From NCBI RefSeq assembly GCF_000019845.1, contig NC_010581.1:3167501-3231500 (forward strand): a DNA stretch of 64,000 nucleotides, given 5' to 3'. Below, piece by piece: positions 54,037-62,087 of this stretch; position 1 is the first letter of the stretch; each line of letters begins with the position of its first letter. Both the position numbers and the translations under genes were made by a program. Source of the stretch: Beijerinckia indica subsp. indica ATCC 9039 (GTDB lineage: Bacteria > Pseudomonadota > Alphaproteobacteria > Rhizobiales > Beijerinckiaceae). The notes under the pieces were generated by a model. The model did no database searches and had not been told where the DNA came from. It saw nothing but the letters and a program-made list of their open reading frames with translations.

Positions 54037-55157
54037 TACGCAACCTCCTTCCATGCGCGGGCCCGGCTCGATGTGATTGCTGTATCGACGACCTTCTGAA
54101 TTTCCCAAGCTTCGCGGAAGTCCGGTCCGCGCCGCTCCCCACCGTCGATGGCTGCGAGGAAATCGGCGACCTCGATCGTTTTCAAATCGTTGAAGCCGAG
54201 CTGATGGCCGGGTGCCACGCAGAAGTTGCGATAGGGCGGATGCTGCGGACCAGCCTCGATACGCTGGAAGCCGCTTTGACGCGGATCCTCGCCGGTTTTG
54301 TAATAAAGGAGTTCGTTGAGGCGTTCCTGCGTGAAGACCAACGCGCCTTTCGTGCCCGAAAGCTCAAAGCCGAGCTGCATCTTGCGGCCGGTCGCCGCCC
54401 AATTGGCCTCGATGGTGCCGCCACAGCCACGCGCGAAGCGCAAAGCGAGGCGGGCAATGTCATCGACCTCGATGAGACGGCGTTCCGTCGCACCCGGCGC
54501 GACCGGACGGCTTTTCACCACGGTCGCAAGATCGGCATTCACTTCGGTAATCGGGCCAAGAAGAAAACGCACGAGGCCGATAATATGGCTACCGATATCG
54601 GCAATGGCTCCGCCGCCGCCCTGCGGATCGAGCCGCCAGCTATAGGGCACATCAGGATCGCACATGAAATCTTCGGCATGTATGCCGCGAAAATTGGTGA
54701 TCTCGCCGAGTTCGCCTGCCGCGATCATGTCACGCGCCAACGACAGCAACGGATTTTTGATGTAATTATACCCGACCTGTGTGACGACCTTGGCCGCTTC
54801 GGATGCTTCCATCATCTCACGCGCTTCCGCGACGGAAGGAGCAAGTGGCTTTTCGCAATGAACATGCTTGCCGGCAGCGATGGCAGCGAGAGCCATTTCC
54901 CGATGAAATGTATTCGGAGTGGTAATAGCGACGATCTCCACCGCCGGATCGGCGATGAGATCATGCCAGTTTGTCAAAGCGCGCTGAAAGCCATATTGCC
55001 GCGCCGCCGCCTCGGCGGCGGCTCCATCGATATCTGCGACCGCCTGCAGGACAGGTGTCAAATTGCCCGGGAAGATACCGGCGACGGCGCGATAGGCCAT
55101 CGCATGTGCCTTGCCCATGAAGCCGGTGCCGATCACACCAACGCCGATGTCACGCAT
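54036..55157 (-). CDS. Gfo/Idh/MocA family oxidoreductase
   Basis: A 373-residue Gfo/Idh protein. The cofactor loop is IGVGVIGTGFMGKAHAMAYR, with VAITTPNTFHREMALAAIAA, CEKPLAPSVAEARE and the C-terminal GGAIADIGSHIIGLVRFLLG. The start at 55157 (MRDIGVGVIG) has GAGGAAG upstream; an in-frame start at 55187 only adds a non-homologous leader. It is the second dehydrogenase of the set and probably acts on an inositol or sugar derivative. It follows iolG by 45 bases and overlaps the isomerase gene by one base. Confidence 0.9.
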   Translation of the reverse strand: MRDIGVGVIGTGFMGKAHAMAYRAVAGIFPGNLTPVLQAVADIDGAAAEAAARQYGFQRALTNWHDLIADPAVEIVAITTPNTFHREMALAAIAAGKHVHCEKPLAPSVAEAREMMEASEAAKVVTQVGYNYIKNPLLSLARDMIAAGELGEITNFRGIHAEDFMCDPDVPYSWRLDPQGGGGAIADIGSHIIGLVRFLLGPITEVNADLATVVKSRPVAPGATERRLIEVDDIARLALRFARGCGGTIEANWAATGRKMQLGFELSGTKGALVFTQERLNELLYYKTGEDPRQSGFQRIEAGPQHPPYRNFCVAPGHQLGFNDLKTIEVADFLAAIDGGERRGPDFREAWEIQKVVDTAITSSRARAWKEVA

Positions 55158-55202
55158 GAGACTGTCTTCCTCGATATTTTCTGTCAATGTCTGGTTATGG
55201 AT

Positions 55203-56195
55203 TCAAACTTTCACGGCGTGGCCCGTGAGAACCGATTCAAGGGCGCAATCGGCAAGCCGCAACGCCTGACGTCCGTCCTGCACCGTCACGGGCATCGGGC
55301 CATTACCGCGAACCGCCTTGGCGAAAGCCTCGAATTCGAGGCGATAGGCGTCGGCGTAGCGTTCGAGGAAAAAGTTCATCAGCGGTTCGCGGACTTCCGT
55401 CGCCGACCGCGTCCAGCGCCGGATCGTCGTCGAGCGAAGGTTGTCGTTCAACACCTGTCCAGCCGAACCGAAAATTTCGAAGCGCTGGTCATAACCGTAG
55501 ACGGCCTGGCGCGAACAATTGATATGACATTGCTTGCCGGAGGCGGTCCGCAGCTGCACCATGACCGTGTCGAAATCGCCGAATTCCTCAAGCGTGGGAT
55601 CGATGAGGCGGCTGCCGAAAGCCATGACTTCGATCGGTTCTTCACGCAGGAAGAAACGGGCCATGTCGAAATCATGGATGGTCATGTCGCGGAAAATGCC
55701 GCCCGAATGCGCGAGATATTCTCGCGGTGCAAGGCCGGGATCCCGGCTGGTGATGATGACCTGATGCACATTACCGACCTCGCCGGCATCGATAGCGCGG
55801 CGCAGCGCTGCGGCGCTGGGATCGAAGCGGCGATTGAACGCCAGCATGACCCGTCCGCCGAGACGGTTGATGTCCGCCACCGCGGCGTCCACCTTGACGA
55901 TATCGAGGTCTATTGGTTTTTCGCACAGAACCGCCTTGCCACGCGAGACGGCATGCAGCATCAGGCTCACATGTGTATCCGTCGGTGTGCCAATGATAAC
56001 GGCATCAATGTCATCGCGCTCAATCGTCGCGATGGGATCGAGCGAGGCCTCGCAATCAAGGCGCTCCGCCAGATTTCGCGCCGCATCGCCGATAGGGTCG
56101 GCGATCGCGACCAGTTTTGAAGATGTATTCGCCACGACATTGGCGGCGTGAATGCTTCCGATCCGTCCAGCACCAAGGACAGCAACCCGCAACAT
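55203..56195 (-). CDS. iolG: Inositol 2-dehydrogenase
   Basis: A 330-residue Gfo/Idh protein with close match to IolG/IdhA: LRVAVLGAGRIGSIHAANVV, CEKPIDLDIVKVDAAVADI, MLAFNRRFDPSAAALRRAID, and GGIFRDMTIHDFDMARFFL carrying the catalytic Asp/His region. It oxidises myo-inositol to 2-keto-myo-inositol (scyllo-inosose) with NAD. It is the first gene of the long minus-strand unit iolG to the dehydratase. A palindromic AT-rich motif (56426-56443) lies in its upstream region. Confidence 0.92.
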   Translation of the reverse strand: MLRVAVLGAGRIGSIHAANVVANTSSKLVAIADPIGDAARNLAERLDCEASLDPIATIERDDIDAVIIGTPTDTHVSLMLHAVSRGKAVLCEKPIDLDIVKVDAAVADINRLGGRVMLAFNRRFDPSAAALRRAIDAGEVGNVHQVIITSRDPGLAPREYLAHSGGIFRDMTIHDFDMARFFLREEPIEVMAFGSRLIDPTLEEFGDFDTVMVQLRTASGKQCHINCSRQAVYGYDQRFEIFGSAGQVLNDNLRSTTIRRWTRSATEVREPLMNFFLERYADAYRLEFEAFAKAVRGNGPMPVTVQDGRQALRLADCALESVLTGHAVKV

Positions 56196-56445
56196 GATGG
56201 AACTCCAATTTTGGCCAAGAGCTTGCGATCGCCGCCTTGTGCGGCGATCGCAGATGATGGAAGGGGGAGGAGTTGTGGGAGAAAATGGCCGCGCTGCCGC
56301 GAAATCTCGCGGTGGGAGCAGCGCGCCTATGGGATATGCCGATGGGTCACCGGATAACCTCCCTGCCTGGCCGTTTCAGCGGCTCTCGCTTGGTGTTTTC
56401 AACATATATTCTATAACTAAAACTTTTGCAATTATTATTGCAATC
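56196..56445. other. Promoter region of the iolG unit
   Basis: A 250-base spacer between the hydroxyacid dehydrogenase stop and iolG. It is the most AT-rich toward 56401-56445 and contains the palindrome described separately. No gene is seen. Confidence 0.6.
56426..56443. promoter_or_regulatory. Candidate RpiR operator upstream of iolG
   Basis: TTGCAATTATTATTGCAA is a perfect palindrome (7-base arms, TATT centre). On the minus strand it contains GCAATAATAATT, one base from the GCAATAAAAATT motif found before tauE, rpiR and iolD. Confidence 0.55.
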
Positions 56446-57441
56446 CTATCCTCCGACAGAGACGCTTTCGCGAGCTGGAGCGGAAAGAACCTCTCCATTG
56501 ACGACGAGCGAAGGATCGAGCCGACCCGCGAAATAATCAAGAATGTTGCGGCTTGCCGAAACCGCCATGCGAGCCGCGCATTCGCGCGTCATGACGGCGG
56601 AATGGGGGGTGAGGATGACCCGATCCATTTGCAGCAGCGGATGATCGGCAGGCGGAGGCTCTTGCGTGAACACATCGAGCCCGGCTCCAGCAAGCCGACC
56701 GTCGGTCAAGGCTTTCGCCAGCGCTTTCTCATCAACGACGCCGCCACGCGCGGTATTGATGAGAATGGCTCCGGGTTTCATTGAGGCCAGCTCGCTTTCG
56801 CCAAGCAAGGCCCCATTCCGAGGCGGCGGCATGTGAAGAGAAACGAAATCGGCACTGCGCAAGGCTCCCTCAAGGTCACGCGTTGGGATCGCCCCCGCCG
56901 CCTTGATTGCAGCCTCGTCGAGAAAGGGATCATAGGCGAGGATGGTCATATCAAAACCGCGCGCCATGCTCGCGACGAGCCGGCCGATCCGTCCAAAGCC
57001 GATAAGCAGCAACGTCTTACCGGAAATGTCCGTCGCGTAAAGATCGTTGCGTATGCCCCATTTGCCTGCGCGCGTCGCGGCATCATAGACACAGACACGC
57101 TTGGCAACGGCCAGCATCAGCATCATGGCATGTTCGGCGACAGAGCGTGAATTGACGTCACCGACAATGGCAAGCGGAATATTCCGCCGGGTCAGTGCCT
57201 CCACATCGACGACGTCGTAACCGACACCATGCCGCGACACAAATTTCAGTTTCTGCGCCCGGTCGATGACAGACTCGGGCAAGGGCTGCGTGCGGATCAA
57301 GATCGCGTCGGCCCGATCGACCAGAGGAGCATAGGATTCCGTCGAGACTTCATCCACTAAATCCAGCGTGATACCTGATGCATTGCGCAGGATGTCGAGC
57401 CCTGCTTCATGTATGCGTCCGGCGACAAGAATATGCGTCAT
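56446..57441 (-). CDS. D-isomer-specific 2-hydroxyacid dehydrogenase
   Basis: A 331-residue member of the phosphoglycerate/glyoxylate dehydrogenase family. The NAD motif is LIGFGRIGRLVASMARGF, with the catalytic Arg in INTARGGVVDEKALAKAL and His in ILTPHSAVMTRECAARMA. It has no ACT regulatory domain. It would interconvert a 2-keto acid and a D-2-hydroxy acid, for example glyoxylate/glycolate or hydroxypyruvate/glycerate. The start at 57441 is one base after the aldolase stop, so it shares that transcript. In this cluster it may process the cleavage product of the aldolase after oxidation; that is an inference. Confidence 0.88.
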   Translation of the reverse strand: MTHILVAGRIHEAGLDILRNASGITLDLVDEVSTESYAPLVDRADAILIRTQPLPESVIDRAQKLKFVSRHGVGYDVVDVEALTRRNIPLAIVGDVNSRSVAEHAMMLMLAVAKRVCVYDAATRAGKWGIRNDLYATDISGKTLLLIGFGRIGRLVASMARGFDMTILAYDPFLDEAAIKAAGAIPTRDLEGALRSADFVSLHMPPPRNGALLGESELASMKPGAILINTARGGVVDEKALAKALTDGRLAGAGLDVFTQEPPPADHPLLQMDRVILTPHSAVMTRECAARMAVSASRNILDYFAGRLDPSLVVNGEVLSAPARESVSVGG

Positions 57442-57442
57442 T

Positions 57443-58264
57443 TCAATATCCTCCCGCCGCCTGTTTAAGATCGGGCACACTGGTCAATTGGCCGATGAGC
57501 TGACGCGCCGTCGCCACCGATGCCTGCGCCGCGCCAGCAAGCAGCCGCACGTCATTGGAGATGGTGACGAGATCAAAACCCCAGCTGATGGCCTTGGCGG
57601 CATAAGTCGGCGTGCCATTATGCAGGCAGGCGCGGATGCCGGCCTTGTGCGCCGCCTCGAGAATGGTCTTGATCGCGGCGACCATTTCCGGCTCCTCGCG
57701 GTCGAAACCGGTGCGGTACTGGCGGCCGGTGAGCCCGAGCGTCAGGTCCGCGGGACCAATATAAAGGCCATCGAGCCCCGGCGTCGCGGCGATGGCATCG
57801 AGATTGGCGAAGGCCTGCGCCGTCTCGATCATGGCGAAGCACAGAACTTCACGGTCTGCATGCTCGCCATAATCGGCGCCCGAAGCGATGGAGACGCGCG
57901 TCGGGCCGAAGCTGCGCGTGCCGTTGGGTGGATAACGCACACAGGAGACGAGCTTTTCAGCCTCTTTCGGCGTATTGATCATGGGGCAGATCACGCCATA
58001 GGCTCCGGCGTCCAGCGCCTTCATGATAGCGCCCGGATCAAGCCAGGGCACACGCACCATCGGCGTGACCGAACTTGCCTGCATGGCCTGGAGCATGGTT
58101 GTCGCCACCTCATAGCCGACGAGGCCATGCTGGAGATCGATGGTGATGGAATCATAGCCCTGATGTGCCATGATCTCGGCGGTGAACGGGCAGGCTATGG
58201 AAAGCCATCCATTGATGACAGCCTTGCCGGCGGCAAAGGATTGCCTGATCGCATTGGGTCTCAT
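57443..58264 (-). CDS. HpcH/HpaI-type class II aldolase
   Basis: A 273-residue metal-dependent aldolase of the HpcH/HpaI (citrate-lyase-like) family. His (TIDLQHGLVGYE), Arg (MVRVPWLDPG), Glu (FAMIETAQAF) and Asp (IGPADLTLGLTG) positions for metal and pyruvate binding are visible. Members cleave 2-keto-3-deoxy sugar acids or related compounds to pyruvate plus an aldehyde. With the arabinonate-type dehydratase and the aldehyde dehydrogenase next door it could complete a non-phosphorylative sugar-acid pathway. It lies 11 bases after the aldehyde dehydrogenase gene. Confidence 0.9.
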   Translation of the reverse strand: MRPNAIRQSFAAGKAVINGWLSIACPFTAEIMAHQGYDSITIDLQHGLVGYEVATTMLQAMQASSVTPMVRVPWLDPGAIMKALDAGAYGVICPMINTPKEAEKLVSCVRYPPNGTRSFGPTRVSIASGADYGEHADREVLCFAMIETAQAFANLDAIAATPGLDGLYIGPADLTLGLTGRQYRTGFDREEPEMVAAIKTILEAAHKAGIRACLHNGTPTYAAKAISWGFDLVTISNDVRLLAGAAQASVATARQLIGQLTSVPDLKQAAGGY

Positions 58265-58275
58265 GGGTCAGATCC

Positions 58276-59712
58276 TCACACGGCCACCTGGGCAAGTTTG
58301 ACGTTCAGGAAGTCGAGGATTCCCTCACTTCCGCCCTCGCGGCCCATGCCGCTGAACTTGATGCCGCCGAACGGTGCTTCCGCTGCCGCGAGTGCCGTGC
58401 TGTTGACAGCGACCATTCCGGTCTCGATGCGGGATACCGCCTCGCGCATACGCGCTGGATCGCGCGTGAACACATAGGCGGCAAGCCCGAATTCACTTGC
58501 ATTGGCGCGCTCATAGACGCTTTCTGGATCGCTGAAAGGTGTGACCGCCGCAATGGGACCAAAGTTTTCCTCGGCCAGAGCCTTGGCATTGTCGGGAAGC
58601 CCCGAAATCACGGTCGGCGCGAAGAAGAAGCCTTTGTTCTGTCCAGCCGGGCGCTGTCCGCCTGTCGCGATGCGGCCGCCACGGCTTTCCGCATCGGCGA
58701 CGATGCTCTCCATGGCATCGATACGCCGCTGATTGATCAAGGGTCCCATCTGTGTCGCATCATCGAGGCCATGGCCGAGACGCAGTGCCTTTGCGCGTTG
58801 CGCAAGCCCTTCGATGAAACGATCGTGGATCGATTCATGGACGTAGAACCGGTCGGGCGCGACACAAATCTGCCCGGCATTGCCATATTTGGTCGGCGTC
58901 GCAATATCGAGCACCGCATCCACATCGACGTCATCGAAGACGATGAGCGGCGCATTGCCGCCGAGTTCCATGCTGACGCGTTTCACCGTTGCCGCAGAAT
59001 CGCGGATCATCTGCTGTCCAACCGCAGTCGAACCCGTCAGCGTGATCTTGCGCACGAGCGGCGAAGCGACGAGCGGCGCATAAGTATTCTTGACTGGGCC
59101 GACAACAAGATTGACCACACCTTTCGGCACACCAGCCTGGCGCAGGCAGTCCACGAGATGCATGGCGGTACCAGGACATTCGTCGGAAGGGCGCACGATC
59201 ACCGAGCAGCCCGCCGCAAGCGCGGGTGCGATCTTGCGCGCGACAAGAACGGCTGGAAAATTCCAGGCGGTGAAAGCCGCGACAATGCCCACCGGTTCAT
59301 GCAGGATTTCGATACGCCCGCCCGGCGCGCGGCTCTCGACGATGCGGCCATAGATACGGCGTGTCTCTTCCGCGAACCAGCGAAACTGATCGATCGAAAG
59401 ATTCCATTCCCGCCGCGCCTGGGCAAGCGGCTTGCCGGATTCAAGCGTAATGATGCGAGCGGCCTCCTCAAGACGGTCCCGCATCACATCGGCAACGGCG
59501 TGGAGCAGATCGGCGCGTGTCCAGGCCGGCGTGGCGCGCCAGCTTTTCAGGGCCACCGAAGCGACCGCGATCGCTTCCTCGACATCCGCTGTATCGGCGG
59601 AGGCCACTTCGCCAAGCGAGGCACCCGTGGCCGGATCAAGCACGTCGATGCTTTCCTTGCTGGTGCCGACGCGCCACGCCCCGTCAATGAACAGACCGAA
59701 CTTCTCGTACAT
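58276..59712 (-). CDS. NAD(P)-dependent aldehyde dehydrogenase
   Basis: A 478-residue aldehyde dehydrogenase. Catalytic Glu249 (VSMELGGNAPLIVFDD) and Cys283 (GNAGQICVAPDRFY) are present, as is AFTAWNFPAVLVARKIAPAL for the cofactor. It is closest to the succinate-semialdehyde/glycolaldehyde dehydrogenase branch. The start at 59712 (MYEKFGLFIDGAWR) is preferred over 59772. It is the first gene of the unit with aldolase and hydroxyacid dehydrogenase, so it likely oxidises the aldehyde released by the aldolase (glycolaldehyde if the substrate is a C5 acid). Confidence 0.91.
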   Translation of the reverse strand: MYEKFGLFIDGAWRVGTSKESIDVLDPATGASLGEVASADTADVEEAIAVASVALKSWRATPAWTRADLLHAVADVMRDRLEEAARIITLESGKPLAQARREWNLSIDQFRWFAEETRRIYGRIVESRAPGGRIEILHEPVGIVAAFTAWNFPAVLVARKIAPALAAGCSVIVRPSDECPGTAMHLVDCLRQAGVPKGVVNLVVGPVKNTYAPLVASPLVRKITLTGSTAVGQQMIRDSAATVKRVSMELGGNAPLIVFDDVDVDAVLDIATPTKYGNAGQICVAPDRFYVHESIHDRFIEGLAQRAKALRLGHGLDDATQMGPLINQRRIDAMESIVADAESRGGRIATGGQRPAGQNKGFFFAPTVISGLPDNAKALAEENFGPIAAVTPFSDPESVYERANASEFGLAAYVFTRDPARMREAVSRIETGMVAVNSTALAAAEAPFGGIKFSGMGREGGSEGILDFLNVKLAQVAV

Positions 59713-60051
59713 CAAGCAGCACTCCGGGAATAAGGGGGACATCCTGCAACAATCGTTGCAGAAACGAGGCATGCGGAAAGAGGATCAGAGCAGCGGATGA
59801 AACCATCACGGCCACAAGCGCCTGCGTGGCGGCCATGCCGAAAATGATAGAAGAAGAAGGGATGTATTCGTCGCGCCGCGACGCCTCTCGCCAGCAAATC
59901 TTTTCCCCCTGATCATTGTTTCTTGTGACGCCATGTTCCGGCGTTAAGCAAACATTATTGCATAATAATTTTTAGCGCAATAAAAATTCCAGAAATTCCG
60001 CACAAAGACATATGCTCCCGCTGGGGCTAAGCGCGGTTTTCAGGAGGAACA
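59713..60051. other. 339-bp divergent promoter region (aldehyde dehydrogenase / tauE)
   Basis: No gene is supported. The right third is AT-rich and carries the repeated GCAATAAAAATT motif; AGGAGG at 60042-60047 serves the tauE-like start. Both flanking units could be controlled from here. Confidence 0.6.
59954..59988. promoter_or_regulatory. Candidate RpiR operator upstream of tauE and the aldehyde dehydrogenase unit
   Basis: GCAATAAAAATT (59977-59988) follows the near-palindromic ATTATTGCATAATAAT (59954-59969). The same 12-base motif occurs before iolD and, with one base less, before rpiR. Confidence 0.55.
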
Positions 60052-60806
60052 ATGGCTATACAGGATCTCTCATTTTATGCGGCGGCAGCCCCCGCCACGA
60101 TCCTTCTCGGCTTGTCCAAGGGAGGGTTCACAGGGCTTTCGGTTCTTGCCCAGCCGATTCTCGCTCTTGCCATCTCCCCCATGCAAGCCACGGCGATCAT
60201 TCTGCCCGTGCTCATGATCCAGGATGTTGTCAGCCTTGCTGCCTATTGGCGGCGCTGGGACAATGAACAATTGCGCCTGCTTTTGCCGGGCGCGCTGGTC
60301 GGTGTCATCGCGGGTTATCTGTTTGCCGCCTCAATTTCCGACGCGGCCGTCGAGGCCGGCATTGGCGTGCTGGCCCTCGCCGAAGCCACACGCCAGCTTC
60401 TCAAACGCGGTTCTTCCTCAAGGAAAGCACAAGCGGGACGGCAATCGGGGCGTCTCTGGAGCGTGCTCTCGGGTTTCACCAGCATGATCGCCAATGCCGG
60501 AGGCCCGCCCTTCATGATCTATCTTTTGCGCCAAAACCTTCCTCGCGACGCCTTTGCCGCGACGGCGGTGGCATTCTTCGCGATCGTCAACTGGATTAAG
60601 CTCCCTTCTTCTTGGCTCTCGGACAGATCAGCAGCAGCAATCTCACCACGTCAGTCATTCTTTTCCCGATCGCGGTGCTTTCAACCCTGGCTGGTGTCCG
60701 TCTCGTCCAGGTCGTGCCCCAAGAACGCTATTTCGGCTTCATTTATGCGCTTCTCGCGGCAGTTGGAGCGAAGCTTCTTTATGACGGGGTGATGATGATG
60801 GCGTAA
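60052..60806 (+). pseudogene. TauE/SafE family permease, frameshifted
   Basis: The first part (to about residue 185) is a TauE/SafE membrane permease with GLSKGGFTGLSVLAQPILAL, LMIQDVVSLAAYWRRWDN, GFTSMIANAGGPPFMIYLL and DAFAATAVAFFAIVNWIKLP. After about 60605 the first frame turns into Ser/Arg-rich nonsense, ending at 60792. The next frame continues the family sequence as LGQISSSNLTTSVILFPIAV and VVPQERYFGFIYALLAAVGA to a stop at 60806. A single missing base at CCTTCTTCTTGG explains this. Intact members have eight helices and export sulfite, sulfonates or other anions. It could be a true mutation or a sequencing error. AGGAGG precedes the ATG. Confidence 0.85.
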
Positions 60807-60856
60807 CGGAAAAGAGCGCATCTCCCTCGAAAGAGGGGACGTCGATACCGTGTGCA

Positions 60857-60888
60857 CAATAAAAATTGCCAGTCTATTTTATTGGCAA
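60857..60888. promoter_or_regulatory. Candidate autoregulatory RpiR operator
   Basis: CAATAAAA (60857-60864) and TTTTATTG (60877-60884) are perfect inverted repeats. TTGCCA (60866-60871) and TGGCAA (60883-60888) form a second pair. The left part, CAATAAAAATT, is the motif shared with the tauE and iolD upstream regions. Confidence 0.6.
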
Positions 60889-61038
60889 GAACTGTTCTAT
60901 AATTTGAAACAGCGCACTTGCAAGCGGCGCCGTATTCCAAGCGCTACCTGGGCAGGCGGAACGGCCGTATGCGCGCAGGAAAGATTGGCGTCGCGATCCG
61001 GCGCCGCCAAATGAAGCGGCGACGCCCGGATAAGAGCT

Positions 61039-61974
61039 ATGGCAAAAAAAACCGACGATCCCTCAACGGCAGTCCCGAAAAATTACGAGGGGATCGTCAA
61101 CCTCATTACAAAAAACTATACGAATCTCTCAAGCCGCTTCCAGCAGATCGCACGGTTTTTCACCCATAATCCCAATGTCATCGCTCTCGAATCGATCAAT
61201 TCGATCGCCGAGAAATGCGGTGTGCATCCCTCAAGTCTCGTCCGTTTTGCCCAGAGCTTTGGTTATTCCGGTTTCAAGGAATTGCAGGCGGTCTTCCAGA
61301 CCCGGCTTGTCACCACCGCACCCGGCTTTCGCGAGCGCATCAGCGCCCTCGAAAGCGAGTTGTCGCGCAATGAGAGCTCCGGCAATCTTGGCTTTTTGCG
61401 AGACTTGGTCGTGCGCGACATTGCCGCGCTTCAAGGATTGCTCGACGGCATAGCGGAAGAGTCCCTGGCCACGACGGCGAACCTACTCACCAAGGCCGAT
61501 ACGATTTACATCGCGGGTCAGCTCCGATCGGAACCGATTGCCTCGTTCCTGCGCTACCTGCTGACGATGCTGCATCGCCGCGTGATTTTTCTCGACCCGG
61601 CCGGCGGGCTCGCGCAGGAAATGGCGACGACCATGACGTGCCGCGATGTTCTGGTAGCCATAGCCTTCCGCCATTACGCCAAGGAGGTCGTCGCCATTTG
61701 CGATGTCGCTGTTGGCGCTGAAACACCCGTTGTCGCGATTACCGACAGCCAGCTTTCACCGCTCGCCAAGAATGCAAGTGTGCTTTTCACCGTGCCGGAA
61801 GATGAATATACATTTTCCCGCTCGCTTGCCGCCCCCATGTGTCTTGTCCAGTGTATTGCGGTCGCCACAGCCGCCGCCCAGCAGCCCGACCGTGATACGG
61901 CCCCGCGTATTCCGACCGTGACAGAAATCGCACGCGATCGCGGTGCCAATGAGATGCGGCGCACGCGGGGATAG
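61039..61974 (+). CDS. RpiR-family transcriptional regulator
   Basis: A 311-residue RpiR/MurR protein: N-terminal HTH_6 (LSSRFQQIARFFTHNPNVIA, LESINSIAEKCGVHPSSLVR, FAQSFGYSGFKELQAVFQ) and a C-terminal SIS domain (ADTIYIAGQLRSEPIASFLR, DVLVAIAFRHYAKEVVAICD) that senses phosphosugars or inositol intermediates. In rhizobia, IolR of this family represses inositol catabolism. Its place between the catabolic unit and iolD argues for control of this locus. The start at 61039 is the first ATG consistent with the family. The palindromic site upstream suggests autoregulation. Confidence 0.92.
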   Translation: MAKKTDDPSTAVPKNYEGIVNLITKNYTNLSSRFQQIARFFTHNPNVIALESINSIAEKCGVHPSSLVRFAQSFGYSGFKELQAVFQTRLVTTAPGFRERISALESELSRNESSGNLGFLRDLVVRDIAALQGLLDGIAEESLATTANLLTKADTIYIAGQLRSEPIASFLRYLLTMLHRRVIFLDPAGGLAQEMATTMTCRDVLVAIAFRHYAKEVVAICDVAVGAETPVVAITDSQLSPLAKNASVLFTVPEDEYTFSRSLAAPMCLVQCIAVATAAAQQPDRDTAPRIPTVTEIARDRGANEMRRTRG

Positions 61975-62012
61975 TGTGCCTTTCGGCTTGCTGAATTTTT
62001 GCAAAAAAACTT

Positions 62013-62041
62013 GCAAATAAATTTTTCCCGCAATAAAAATT
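62013..62041. promoter_or_regulatory. Candidate RpiR operator upstream of iolD
   Basis: GCAATAAAAATT (62030-62041) is an exact copy of the tauE-upstream motif, preceded by the related GCAAATAAATTTTT (62013-62026). It lies 46 bases before the iolD start. Confidence 0.55.
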
Positions 62042-62087
62042 ACAAAACCCGCGCTCGGACGAGCCAACGGATATGGGAGGACAATGT

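Noticed and set aside
54030..56120. 696-codon plus-strand frame over the Gfo/Idh genes
   Set aside because: Same reason: it mirrors two clear dehydrogenase genes and has no recognisable protein features.
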